Of a DNA stretch of 64,000 nt, positions 19,687-28,973 are shown piece after piece. Position 1 is the stretch's first letter. The number at the start of each line of letters is the position of its first letter. The DNA is from Allopseudospirillum japonicum (GTDB taxonomy: Bacteria; Pseudomonadota; Gammaproteobacteria; Pseudomonadales; Halomonadaceae), in NCBI RefSeq assembly GCF_900108915.1, contig NZ_FNYH01000010.1:62001-126000 (forward strand). Reading direction: 5' to 3'. A model generated the notes under the pieces. The model worked only from the letters and a program-made list of their open reading frames with translations, was not told the DNA's origin and made no database searches. Position numbers and translations under genes: made by a program.

Positions 19687-19911
19687 TCACCATAAAAAGA
19701 TACTGTTTACAAAGCGTAGCACGACCCCAAGGAACATCAATAAAATTCCAAGGCGGTTCATTTTAAATTCCTTTGGGGTGAGTTGCAGGCGAGCGGACCA
19801 GAACACTAAAACCCCTTTTATATCACGCGTTCTTTTGATGTATAAGGCTAAAGATAAAATGACGATGGCCAAGCCAATCCAAATCAAGGCTTGTTCAAGC
19901 AGGGTCCACAT
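19687..19911 (-). CDS. Small two-TM membrane protein, unknown
   Basis: I do not recognise it. 74 residues, two predicted membrane helices (LIWIGLAIVILSLALYI and LGILLMFLGVVLRFVNSIF) joined by a basic loop RTRDIKGVLVFWSARLQLTPKEFKMNR. Start ATG 19911 is chosen because ggagga lies about 10 nt upstream; a TTG at 19944 would extend it. It ends before a strong minus-strand terminator and stands alone. Confidence 0.65.
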   Translation of the reverse strand: MWTLLEQALIWIGLAIVILSLALYIKRTRDIKGVLVFWSARLQLTPKEFKMNRLGILLMFLGVVLRFVNSIFLW

Positions 19912-19983
19912 GAAATTGCTGTCCTCCAAAGCAAGCCCTTGCAAAAGACATTAGTCTTTATCGTACAAGGGCTTGTGCGTTAA

Positions 19984-20601
19984 TTAGCTAGGTATTTTAC
20001 CTTGCAATAAGCGTACATACATTAAACCTGTGGTGATGGCATCTCCCACAGCCGTATGTCGTCCCATAATAGGCACGCCGAGTTTCCCTGCAATCTTTTC
20101 AAAATGCAAATCAGGCTGTAGCTCCGGATTAGTTTGCTGGATCTTGTGCTGATACAAGTGCGACAGCTCGATCACTTTATTGGGTAAGCTAAAGCCAAAT
20201 CGTGGGCGTATATGGCGATTTAAAACCGCAATATCAAAGTTGATGTAATAACCTAGGATAGGGCGGTTACCAATAAAATACAGCAAGTCTTGTAACGCAT
20301 CACCGAGCACCTCACCTCCATGTAGGTCGATGCCGCGAATCCGGTGGATTTTAATTGAATCTCCCGTCAGACTTTCTGGGCGCTGTAATTTGATATCCAA
20401 GCGATCACTGGTGATCACTTTACTACCGCGTACCTTAACTGCACCGATAGAAACAAGCTCAGCAGATTGAGGATCTAAACTTGTCATCTCACAATCTAAG
20501 GAAACGCATTCTTCCCCTGTGTAGGGTTCGAACATAAAGCCAAACTCACCATCACGATGAGTCCAGCGGTCGGTCGCTTTTATTATTGTTTTCAAGACCA
20601 T
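19984..20601 (-). CDS. DnaQ-like 3'-5' exonuclease
   Basis: DEDDh exonuclease of the DnaQ/PolC-epsilon fold, 205 residues. Seen: ExoI VSLDCEMTSL (D and E), ExoII YYINFDIAVLNRHI and ExoIII GRHTAVGDAITT. It directly follows the cNMP/CBS/nucleotidyltransferase gene (11 bp). Pairing of these two genes behind an acetate-type symporter is common in gammaproteobacteria. It lacks polymerase partners here, so it is probably not the replicative proofreader. Confidence 0.9.
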   Translation of the reverse strand: MVLKTIIKATDRWTHRDGEFGFMFEPYTGEECVSLDCEMTSLDPQSAELVSIGAVKVRGSKVITSDRLDIKLQRPESLTGDSIKIHRIRGIDLHGGEVLGDALQDLLYFIGNRPILGYYINFDIAVLNRHIRPRFGFSLPNKVIELSHLYQHKIQQTNPELQPDLHFEKIAGKLGVPIMGRHTAVGDAITTGLMYVRLLQGKIPS

Positions 20602-20612
20602 AACCTGACCTC

Positions 20613-22457
20613 TTACCTTTCTAGATGATAACGGTAGGACATTCTAGACTTGAACTCTTTCACCAAGTGTAGGGCTTCACGTAGTAAATCCCTATCGAGT
20701 TTGTTGAGCTCTTGTACTAGAACATGGTTGCTGCTTTCCGCCTCGCTTTGTCCTGCAAGTACTTTAAGCTGTTGCTTTAAGCGCAAAAACGAGAACAAAG
20801 CTAAAGCTTCTGCTAGGTTGGCGGCGAATTCCTTCTCTAACGCGCCTTTCTCCGCTAGGGCTTCTAGACGAGTAAAGGTATTGGTTGCCTTGATACGCTG
20901 TTCCAAAGCCATCAAGCGTGCGCCATGCACAATAGGGAAAATACCGCCTTTTTTAATATCAATTCCGTGTGAAGAATCCTTGATACCACCAAAAATAGTT
21001 AAAGGGGTACCAAAATTCAGCATAGGTCGACCAAAGTAGGAGTAAAAAACATCCTTACCACTGAGATGTTGGAATAACCAGTCACGAGTGCGAGTAAACA
21101 TAGATTTATCGCCAGCTACTGGGTGACCATCAACAAAAATGGCTAGGTTCATTAAACCGCGTCCATTGACAGAGGCGGTCCACTCACCAAGGCGCTTAGT
21201 CCACTCGCTTTCTGTCATCACCCATTCAGGGTTAGACACCATGATTTTGCCATCACATAAAGGGTAACCAAAATCGACGAGGGTTTGTGTAAACTGATCC
21301 AATACCTTCTGTCGCTCTTCTAATGGCCACTCTAAATCATCGGCCAAAATCAGGGCGTTGTCCTGATCGGTTTTTAAAACCTGCTCGCCACGGCCTTCGC
21401 TACCCATCACCAGCAAACAGACTTTGTTGTGTAAATGTGCTGGCAAAATATGTGAAAAGACCTTGCCAATAATGCGTCCATTGAGCGCAGCTAATAAGTC
21501 CATCGCAAAGCGAATTTTAACGCCTTGAGAAACTAAGGAGCTGACTAACTGATCCATACCACGCGCTGCAGCGCCCAATTCTTCTAAGGTTTCTGCACGC
21601 TCAATTTGCAAACCAATCACATGCGATTGACTGGAGAAATAGCTTAAAACATCCGTTAATTCGACAATACCTTTTAGATGTGGGCCATCAAACACCACCA
21701 CGCGCTGAATTTGGTGGCGAGTCATTAAGATAAGAGCGTTAAAGAGAAAGTCGCCTGCAGGTACAGTTAATAATTGATAGTGTGCGATTTCTGCAATATT
21801 GGTTTCTACAGGGGCCTGGTTAAGCACCACGGCATTTAATAAATCAGTACGGGTGACCATACCGTATTGGCTGCCTCTTTGGACAAGCAGACAATCCACA
21901 CGACGTTCCCGCATGGCAGCAGTAGCTTCGCGAATCGAAGTGCCGTTATCAAGCACTAAAGCTTCGCGCATACAGGATTGATCAACTTGAGCCAACATAA
22001 AATGGGATGCATCCATACCCATATCTTGCTGACGTCGTGTATTTAATAGTTTAGTTTTTTCTGCCAGGCTATTGTGGAAAAAGCTGGCAAAGTCTTGGTT
22101 GGCTTCTAATAACGCCTGAAAGTAGGCTTTTGGAATCAGATAACTGATCGTTTCTTCTAGTGCATTAAAATTATAGCGGCTTGCACCATTAATAATGGAA
22201 ATAGCACCGAAGAGGTCATCTTGTGCGTAGTGACCAATTAAGCCTTGGTGCTCTTCGTCTGTCTCTTTTACTGTGGGGTCTGTTTCAGCAACAGCCCCTT
22301 TTAAAATAATGTAGACATACTCACTTGGCTGACCAGCCGCGAGAATTAACTCATCTTTATCAAAATAAGCAATATCTAGGCTAGATTTGAGCTTGGTTTG
22401 TTGCTCTGGGGTGAGCAGATTAAAAGGAGGATGCTGAGTATCAAATTCATCAGCCAT
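20613..22457 (-). CDS. cNMP-binding/CBS-pair/nucleotidyltransferase (DUF294) signalling protein
   Basis: 614-residue cytoplasmic protein. Seen in order: a cyclic-nucleotide-binding-like barrel (about 1-130: LDIAYFDKDELILAAGQPSEYVYIILKG), two CBS domains (about 150-280), a DUF294 nucleotidyltransferase core with LLVMGSEGRGEQVLKTDQDNALIL (GSxxRxE...DxD) and a helical C-terminal substrate-binding domain. This architecture is known from GlnD-like and actP-linked proteins; its target is unknown. A good RBS (cggagac) supports the ATG. It is separated from the upstream symporter gene by a terminator. Confidence 0.92.
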   Translation of the reverse strand: MADEFDTQHPPFNLLTPEQQTKLKSSLDIAYFDKDELILAAGQPSEYVYIILKGAVAETDPTVKETDEEHQGLIGHYAQDDLFGAISIINGASRYNFNALEETISYLIPKAYFQALLEANQDFASFFHNSLAEKTKLLNTRRQQDMGMDASHFMLAQVDQSCMREALVLDNGTSIREATAAMRERRVDCLLVQRGSQYGMVTRTDLLNAVVLNQAPVETNIAEIAHYQLLTVPAGDFLFNALILMTRHQIQRVVVFDGPHLKGIVELTDVLSYFSSQSHVIGLQIERAETLEELGAAARGMDQLVSSLVSQGVKIRFAMDLLAALNGRIIGKVFSHILPAHLHNKVCLLVMGSEGRGEQVLKTDQDNALILADDLEWPLEERQKVLDQFTQTLVDFGYPLCDGKIMVSNPEWVMTESEWTKRLGEWTASVNGRGLMNLAIFVDGHPVAGDKSMFTRTRDWLFQHLSGKDVFYSYFGRPMLNFGTPLTIFGGIKDSSHGIDIKKGGIFPIVHGARLMALEQRIKATNTFTRLEALAEKGALEKEFAANLAEALALFSFLRLKQQLKVLAGQSEAESSNHVLVQELNKLDRDLLREALHLVKEFKSRMSYRYHLER

Positions 22458-22476
22458 AAGAAGTCTCCGCTTCTAT

Positions 22477-22513
22477 AAAAAATGCGCCAACTTAAAGCTT
22501 AAGCTGGCGCATT
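22477..22513 (-). terminator. Intrinsic terminator after the acetate-type symporter gene
   Basis: 15-nt arms (22481-22495 / 22499-22513) with one mismatch, core aatgcgcca / tggcgcatt, followed on the minus strand by TTTTATAG. Confidence 0.85.
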
Positions 22514-22553
22514 CGATACGATTTTCAGTGATATGCGTGATGACGCACCTGAA

Positions 22554-24356
22554 TTAGTGATCTACCGCAGCACCTGCGCCACGAGGAATACGGATATTCT
22601 CGACGATTTCTTGAACGTCTGCAGGTGGCTCTGGTGTTACTGTTGATACAGCGTAAGCCACAACAAAGTTCAGAATCATACCAAGAGTACCAATACCTTC
22701 AGGCGAAATGCCTAGCAACCAGTTATCAGCTGTGTTGGCTGCTGGGTTCACGAACTTGAAGTACACAATGTATGCGAAGGTGAAGATCAGACCTGTCAAC
22801 ATACCTGCAATGGCGCCTTCTTTGTTCATGCGCTTGTAGAAGATACCCATAATAATGACTGGGAAGAAGGAAGCTGCTGCCAGACCGAAGGCGAAGGCAA
22901 CAACCTGGGCTACGAAGCCTGGAGGGTTGATACCGAAGTAGCCAGCAATCATGATAGCGACAGCTGCAGCCATACGGGCTGCGAGTAACTCGCCTTTCTC
23001 AGTAATATTCGGGTTAATAGTTTTCTTGATTAAGTCATGCGAAATTGCTGCGGAAATAACCAAGAGGAGACCTGCGGCAGTGGATAGAGCCGCTGCTACA
23101 CCACCGGCTGCCACAAGTGCAACTACCCAACCTGGAAGCTGACCGATTTCTGGAGTGGCTAGTACGATAATGTCGCGGTCGATATAGACTTCGTTGGTTG
23201 ATTCTGTTGCTTCGTTGGTCAACAGACGCTCACCATGCGTACCACGTGCGCTTTCGTCATCGTTTTCACCTTGGAAAGTCGGTTTACCTTTGAAAGGCGC
23301 ACCTGCGGTGAACTGCACTTTGCCATCGCCATTCTTATCAACCCAACCGATCAAACCAGAGTTTTCCCAGTTATAGAACCACTGTGGCATATCTTTGTAT
23401 GCAGTTTCATGCACAGTATCGATCAGTTTAACACGCACGAAGGCACCGATAGCGGGCGCTGTGGTGTAAAGCAAAGCGATGAAGAAAAGTGCCCAACCAG
23501 CAGAAGTACGCGCATCACGTACACGAGGTACCGTGAAGAAACGTACAATAACGTGAGGCAGACCAGCAGTACCACACATGAGTGCAGCAGTGATGAAGAA
23601 CATATCAATCGTTGATTTCTGACCTTCAGTATAAGCACTGAAGCCAAGCTCTTGCACTAAACCATCGAGACGATCAAGCAAGTAAACGCCTGTATCATTG
23701 CCAGCAGCATCTAACATGGTGGCGCCAAAGCCGGTTTGTGGCAAAACGTGGCCGGTCATTTGGAACGAGAGGAAGAACACAGGAACCAAATAAGCAGAAA
23801 TCAAGACACAGTATTGAGCAACCTGGGTGTAAGTAATCCCTTTCATGCCGCCAAGTACTGAGTAAACAAAAACAATCGCCATCCCGATAACAACACCTGT
23901 GTTGATATCAACTTCGAGGAAGCGAGAGAATACAATACCTACGCCGCGCATTTGGCCGGCTACATAGGTGAAAGATACGAAAATAACACAGATCACCGCA
24001 ACTGTACGGGCAACGTTAGAATAGTAACGGTCACCAACGAAATCAGGCACAGTAAACTTGCCAAACTTACGTAAGTAAGGTGCAAGTAGCATCGCAAGCA
24101 ATACGTAGCCGCCTGTCCAACCCATGAGGTAAACAGAGGCATCAAAACCGACATACGCAATGATACCGGCCATAGAAATAAAGGAAGCGGCAGACATCCA
24201 GTCGGCGGCAGTTGCCATACCGTTTGCAGATGCAGGTACGCCACCACCAGCGACATAGAACTCTTTCGTTGAGCCAGCGCGTGCCCAGATTGCAATCCCG
24301 ATGTAGAGTGCGAAAGACGCCCCTACAAAGAGGTAGGTTAGGATTTGTACATCCAT
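22554..24356 (-). CDS. Sodium:solute symporter, acetate/ActP-like (VC_2705 family)
   Basis: SSS/SLC5-family Na+ symporter of 600 residues with about 13 TM helices. Seen: ARAGSTKEFYVAGGGVPASANGMATAADWMSAASFI at the first helices, the typical ActP region, and GGMKGITYTQVAQYCVL. It forms a pair with the DUF4212 small protein just upstream, as in the VC_2704/2705 type; acetate or another short monocarboxylate is the likely substrate. Unusual is a periplasmic-loop insertion with DKNGDGKVQF, an EF-hand-like stretch. A terminator follows. Confidence 0.92.
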   Translation of the reverse strand: MDVQILTYLFVGASFALYIGIAIWARAGSTKEFYVAGGGVPASANGMATAADWMSAASFISMAGIIAYVGFDASVYLMGWTGGYVLLAMLLAPYLRKFGKFTVPDFVGDRYYSNVARTVAVICVIFVSFTYVAGQMRGVGIVFSRFLEVDINTGVVIGMAIVFVYSVLGGMKGITYTQVAQYCVLISAYLVPVFFLSFQMTGHVLPQTGFGATMLDAAGNDTGVYLLDRLDGLVQELGFSAYTEGQKSTIDMFFITAALMCGTAGLPHVIVRFFTVPRVRDARTSAGWALFFIALLYTTAPAIGAFVRVKLIDTVHETAYKDMPQWFYNWENSGLIGWVDKNGDGKVQFTAGAPFKGKPTFQGENDDESARGTHGERLLTNEATESTNEVYIDRDIIVLATPEIGQLPGWVVALVAAGGVAAALSTAAGLLLVISAAISHDLIKKTINPNITEKGELLAARMAAAVAIMIAGYFGINPPGFVAQVVAFAFGLAAASFFPVIIMGIFYKRMNKEGAIAGMLTGLIFTFAYIVYFKFVNPAANTADNWLLGISPEGIGTLGMILNFVVAYAVSTVTPEPPADVQEIVENIRIPRGAGAAVDH

Positions 24357-24402
24357 TATCAGGCCCTTTGTTGTTATTATGGGTGTTTAAACTTTAACTA
24401 TT

Positions 24403-24666
24403 TTATTCTTCATGAACATCATATTTCTCATCTAGCTTGTTCATAGAACGCGCATAGAGAAGAATCAATGCCAAGAAGCAATAAATCGAACCATTCTGAG
24501 CGAACCAGAACCCCAACTTGAAGCCAAAAAATTGAATGTTATTCAACACATCGACTAACAGGATACCGCAACCGTAAGAGACTACGAACCAGATCGCCAT
24601 ATAACCCAAGATCGTCCTGATGTTTTCTTGCCAGTACGCTTGGGCTTGACCTTCACTCATGCTCAT
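24403..24666 (-). CDS. DUF4212 small subunit of the sodium/solute symporter
   Basis: 87-residue membrane protein with two helices (IWFVVSYGCGILLV and FWFAQNGSIYCFLALILLY), the DUF4212/VC_2704-type partner always paired with an SSS symporter. The start ATG (24664-24666) has a GGGTGG RBS; a second in-frame ATG follows 6 nt later. The leader holds an AAnAAnAA motif directly before the RBS. Confidence 0.9.
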   Translation of the reverse strand: MSMSEGQAQAYWQENIRTILGYMAIWFVVSYGCGILLVDVLNNIQFFGFKLGFWFAQNGSIYCFLALILLYARSMNKLDEKYDVHEE

Positions 24667-24681
24667 AAGATGAATCCACCC

Positions 24682-24696
24682 TTATTTTTGTTATTA
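24682..24696 (-). promoter_or_regulatory. AAnAAnAA (Hfq/Crc-type) motif before the symporter RBS
   Basis: On the minus strand AATAACAA-AAATAA directly precedes the GGGTGG RBS of the DUF4212 gene. In pseudomonads Hfq with Crc binds such motifs to block translation of catabolic genes. Confidence 0.5.
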
Positions 24697-24847
24697 AGCA
24701 CAGAAGTCGCCTGTGGTTGTCCACAAGCTTGACTTTAACAAAGCTTGCCTAAGGAAAAACCCTGACTTTAGTCTTATGGCGCGCGAAGGAAGAAGAAAGT
24801 TTTTTGTATTTTTGCATTAAAATCAAATAGTTAAAATCAATTTTTTG

Positions 24848-24861
24848 TGACTTGCAAGTCA
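24848..24861. promoter_or_regulatory. Perfect 14-bp palindrome, candidate operator
   Basis: TGACTTGCAAGTCA reads the same on both strands and lies in the middle of the divergent control region. Regulator unknown. Confidence 0.5.
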
Positions 24862-24977
24862 TGGCGTATTAGACTTAAGACGGGCTATTTTGCAAGCGAT
24901 GCCATACCTAAAACCGAGAAACGCGTATACTAAACGTCTCAGTATTCACATTCACACGCGATAAGGTGTTAAGGCGC

Positions 24978-27900
24978 ATGTATCATGGTGGCCTCCTCGT
25001 TGGTATTTCTCTGCTTTATATCGGTATTTTATTCTTTATTGCTTGGTGGGGAGATCAGCAAGCACGCCGTTATGGGCCGTCTGCGCGTCGTCCAATCATT
25101 TACAGCTTGGCTATGGCAGTGTATTGCACCTCTTGGAGTTTTTATGGCTCAGTTGGTCAAGCCGCCGCGGGTGGCTGGGTTTATTTAAGTATTTTTATTG
25201 GGCCAATTTTAATGTTTACCCTAGGTTGGCCTGTATTAAATAAAATTCTTTGTGTGAGTAAAGCACAAAATATTACTTCGATTGCAGATTTTATTGCCTC
25301 TCGCTATGGCAAAACGCAAACCCTAGCTGTGATCGTCACTTTAATTGCTTTAGTGGGTACTCTACCTTATATTGCTTTACAATTAAAAGCCGTCGCTATG
25401 GCTTATAATGTATTAACCAGCTATCCGGAAACCCATGCGCTAACTTCAGGGGAGTTTTTTCTTGCAGATACTGCCTTTTATGTCGCAGCTGTGATGGCAC
25501 TATTTGCAATTTTATTTGGTACCCGTCATATTGATGCAACAGAGCATCATGAGGGACTAATTCTCGCAATTGCATTTGAATCTGTTATCAAGCTGATTGC
25601 CTTTTTAGCGGTAGGGGTATTTATTACATTTGGTTTGTTTAATGGATTTCAAGATTTACTATCAACTGCCAATTATTACTTAGAGTTAGAGCGTCAACTG
25701 AATCCAGATATGTTAAGTCAAGGATTTTTAGCGCAAACTTTACTATCCATGATTGCTATTTTAGCTTTGCCACGCCAATTTCATGTCATGGTTGTAGAAA
25801 ATACCCACCCTGATGATTGCCGAACAGCCCGCTGGTTATTTCCATTATATTTGGCTTTGATTGCCCTTTTTGTCTTACCGGTTGCAGCAGCAGGGTTGAT
25901 CACTTTTAGTGATGGTTTTATGGAGCCAGATACTTATATGCTCACTCTGCCGATGCAGTCGGGAGCTACTGGACTCACTTTATTGGCTTTTATTGGTGGT
26001 TTTTCTGCGGCAACAAGTATGGTCATTATGGCAGCTGTGGCCGTAAGTATTATGGTTTCTAATGAAATTGTCATTCCTTTATTGTTGAAAATTCGCTGGT
26101 CTGGAAAAACCTTACATAGAGACTATGGCCGTTTAGTCTTGATTATTAGACGTTTGACCATTATTGGAACTTTAATACTTGCCTATTTCTCTTATCTTAC
26201 TTTAGCTGAATTTAATTCTTTAGCTTCTACTGGATTTCTTTCTTTTGCAGCCATTGCCCAGTTAGGGCCTTCTTTGCTGATTGGTATTTACTGGAAACAA
26301 GGGAATCGCCAAGGTGCTTTAGCTGGGCTGGCTGTCGGCTTTATTTTATGGACGTACCTTTTATTGTTACCTAGTTTAAATGATGCAGGATTTTTCGTCT
26401 TTGATCTTATGGAATCAGGCCCTTGGGGGTTGACTTGGTTGAGCCCTGTTCATTTATTTGGAGCTAACTCAGTCGATTTTTTTACACAAGGTGTTTTAGT
26501 GAGCTTGTTAGCTAACTTAATGACTTATGTACTTGTATCACGCTTAACTAAGCAAAGAGTGATTGATCGTATCCAAGCATCCGCATTTACTGAGAGTATA
26601 GAAACACGTCCTGCCAAAATTAATCGTCCTTGGCTAGGCAATACAAGCATTGGTGATCTGTATGCGCTATGCGAACGTTTTCTCGGTGCAGAAGCCACAG
26701 AAAAAGCTTTCAATGACTACACCTACCAAAGAAATCTAAAACCCCTCCGTTATGAAGAACGGGCAAGTATTCAGGTCATCCAATTTTGTGAACGCTTATT
26801 AGCAGGTGTACTAGGTGCTTCTTCTGCACGTATTGTGATTAGTTCCGCTTTGCAAGGTAAAGACATTCAAATTTCTGATGTAATTTCGATTGTCGATGAA
26901 GCATCACAAGTTTTAGAATTCAACCGCGCACTTTTGCAAGCTACAATAGAAAACCTCAATCAAGGAATTAGTGTTGTAGACCAAAACATGCGCCTAGTGA
27001 TTTGGAATCAGAGATATTTAGAATTATTTCATTATCCAGATAATTTTATTCATGTAGGTAAGCCGATTGCAGAGATTTTTCGATTTAATGCAGAGGCGGG
27101 TGAATATGGCTCAGGTGACCCTGTTGAGCAAACACAAGAGCTTTTAGACAATATCCAAGCAGGAGAGCCTCATAAATATATTCGTTATCGTCATGATGCG
27201 AGTGTATTAGAAATACAAGGTAATCCTATGCCTGGGGGCGGTTTTGTTTATACTTATCAAGATATTAGCCAGCAAAAACAAACAGAAGAGGCTTTAATTC
27301 AGTCTGAAAATAATATTCGCATCTATACAGATAATGTGCCTGCGTTAATCGCCTACTTTGATACAGAGCAAAGGTATTTATTTACAAATAAAGCTTATGA
27401 AGAGGCCATGCATGTCGACAGAAACACGATTATTGGTCAGCCTATTTATAGTGTGCTGGATAAAAATCAATATCAGTTAAGGGTGAAATATATTCAGTCT
27501 GCTTTGGCCGGCTCGCGCCAAGTATTTGAGCTGGAGTTGCCCACATTGAATCGATGCTTACGTTATGCCTTAGTAACTTATACACCGCATATCAGTGAAC
27601 AAAACCAAGTACTCGGTTTCTTTGCTTTATATCAGGATATTACAGAGCGGCGCTTAGCAGAAATTGCTTTGCAAGAAACCAATGAACATTTAGAAGAACG
27701 TGTACAAGAGCGCACACAAAAGCTTTCTGAACTCAATACAGCATTGCAGCAAGAAAATATAGAACGTGCGCGTACACAAGAAGCGTTAGGCGCAGCAAAA
27801 CAACAAGCAGAGGAAGCAAATGCTTCAAAAACACGCTTTTTAGCAGCAGCAAGCCATGATTTATTACAACCTTTAAATGCTGCACGTTTATTTACTTCTG

Positions 27901-28961
27901 CACTAGCACAACAATCTCATGATACTCAAGTGCAAAAAACAATTACCAATATTGATAACTCATTAAAAGCGGCAGAAGAATTGCTAAGCACTCTATTAGA
28001 TATTTCTAAGTTAGATGCAGGCGCTTTACATGCCAATGTGAGCGAATTTAATTTGCAGGATATTTTACAGCCATTAAAAGCTGAGTTTGAGGTATTAGCT
28101 GCGCGGCGCAAACTGAACTTTCGTGTTGTAGCCACCCAGACTTGGGTGCGTTCTGATAGCCAAATGCTGAGGCGTATTGTGCAAAATTTTTTGTCGAATG
28201 CGATTCGCTATACGCAAACCGGTAAAATTTTATTGGGCTGTCGGCGTCAAAAAGCGAGTATCTGGATTCAGGTTTGGGATACAGGGCCTGGGATTCCAGA
28301 AGCTAAACTCAAAGAAATTTTCCAAGAGTTTAGGCGTTTAGATACTCCTGATCGTCATAACGAAAAAGGTTTGGGACTGGGACTATCGATTGCAGATCGG
28401 ATGGCACGTGTGTTGGGGCACAATATTCAAGTGCGCTCTTGGCCTGGAGAGGGGACTTTATTTTCAGTGCAAGTCCCTTGTGTGCCGACACCCCAGTTAG
28501 AAGAAACAAAAACAACCGATCCACAAGCGGCGTTGCGTGTTTGCCTGAATACTAGCTTAAATCCGCTGGCAGAGATTAAAGTGCTCTGTATTGATAATGA
28601 GCCCTTAATTTTAGAAGGGATGCAAGCTATGTTATCTGGCTGGCAATGCCAAGTTTTCACGGCAACAACCATCGGTGGTGCTAAATCTATTCTACGCCAC
28701 CAAGCTCAGGCGCCTGTGATTTTCCTTGCGGATTATCACTTGGATAATGACGTTACTGGGGTGATGGCATTGCAGGCATTACAAGAAGTGCTAGGGCCTG
28801 AGGCGCTTACAGGCATTGTGATCACTGCAGATCGCACAGATGAAGTCGCAGATGAGGTACAAGCTGCGGGATATGCCCTCTTACATAAGCCAGTCAAGCC
28901 TGCTGCTTTGCGTGCGTTAATGACTCGTTTACTACAAAAGCGCCGCATGGCGCGTCATTAG
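24978..28961 (+). CDS. SSS-domain hybrid sensor histidine kinase (CrbS/CbrA-like)
   Basis: 1,327-residue membrane sensor. In order: about 13 TM helices of a Na+/solute symporter-like domain (residues ~5-550, AWWGDQQARRYGPSARRPIIYSLAMAVYCTSWSFYGS), a linker, two PAS domains (about 650-900), a coiled coil, HisKA with ASHDLLQPLN (H960), HATPase with NFLSNAIRYT, DTGPGIP and GLGLGLSIAD, and a C-terminal receiver with D1252 (LADYHLDNDVTG). Such kinases control acetate/carbon use (CrbS-CrbR, CbrA). It is divergent from an acetate-type symporter. No partner response regulator is next to it. The ATG at 24978 is chosen; a GTG at 24966 is possible. Confidence 0.93.
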   Translation: MYHGGLLVGISLLYIGILFFIAWWGDQQARRYGPSARRPIIYSLAMAVYCTSWSFYGSVGQAAAGGWVYLSIFIGPILMFTLGWPVLNKILCVSKAQNITSIADFIASRYGKTQTLAVIVTLIALVGTLPYIALQLKAVAMAYNVLTSYPETHALTSGEFFLADTAFYVAAVMALFAILFGTRHIDATEHHEGLILAIAFESVIKLIAFLAVGVFITFGLFNGFQDLLSTANYYLELERQLNPDMLSQGFLAQTLLSMIAILALPRQFHVMVVENTHPDDCRTARWLFPLYLALIALFVLPVAAAGLITFSDGFMEPDTYMLTLPMQSGATGLTLLAFIGGFSAATSMVIMAAVAVSIMVSNEIVIPLLLKIRWSGKTLHRDYGRLVLIIRRLTIIGTLILAYFSYLTLAEFNSLASTGFLSFAAIAQLGPSLLIGIYWKQGNRQGALAGLAVGFILWTYLLLLPSLNDAGFFVFDLMESGPWGLTWLSPVHLFGANSVDFFTQGVLVSLLANLMTYVLVSRLTKQRVIDRIQASAFTESIETRPAKINRPWLGNTSIGDLYALCERFLGAEATEKAFNDYTYQRNLKPLRYEERASIQVIQFCERLLAGVLGASSARIVISSALQGKDIQISDVISIVDEASQVLEFNRALLQATIENLNQGISVVDQNMRLVIWNQRYLELFHYPDNFIHVGKPIAEIFRFNAEAGEYGSGDPVEQTQELLDNIQAGEPHKYIRYRHDASVLEIQGNPMPGGGFVYTYQDISQQKQTEEALIQSENNIRIYTDNVPALIAYFDTEQRYLFTNKAYEEAMHVDRNTIIGQPIYSVLDKNQYQLRVKYIQSALAGSRQVFELELPTLNRCLRYALVTYTPHISEQNQVLGFFALYQDITERRLAEIALQETNEHLEERVQERTQKLSELNTALQQENIERARTQEALGAAKQQAEEANASKTRFLAAASHDLLQPLNAARLFTSALAQQSHDTQVQKTITNIDNSLKAAEELLSTLLDISKLDAGALHANVSEFNLQDILQPLKAEFEVLAARRKLNFRVVATQTWVRSDSQMLRRIVQNFLSNAIRYTQTGKILLGCRRQKASIWIQVWDTGPGIPEAKLKEIFQEFRRLDTPDRHNEKGLGLGLSIADRMARVLGHNIQVRSWPGEGTLFSVQVPCVPTPQLEETKTTDPQAALRVCLNTSLNPLAEIKVLCIDNEPLILEGMQAMLSGWQCQVFTATTIGGAKSILRHQAQAPVIFLADYHLDNDVTGVMALQALQEVLGPEALTGIVITADRTDEVADEVQAAGYALLHKPVKPAALRALMTRLLQKRRMARH

Positions 28962-28973
28962 GATATTACTCAG

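Larger units (their letters stand above)
24667..24977. promoter_or_regulatory. Divergent control region between symporter operon and hybrid kinase
   Basis: About 310 bp with promoters in both directions. It contains a perfect 14-bp palindrome TGACTTGCAAGTCA at 24848-24861 and, toward the symporter genes, TAATAACAAAAATAA on the minus strand (24682-24696) immediately upstream of their RBS. Confidence 0.55.
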
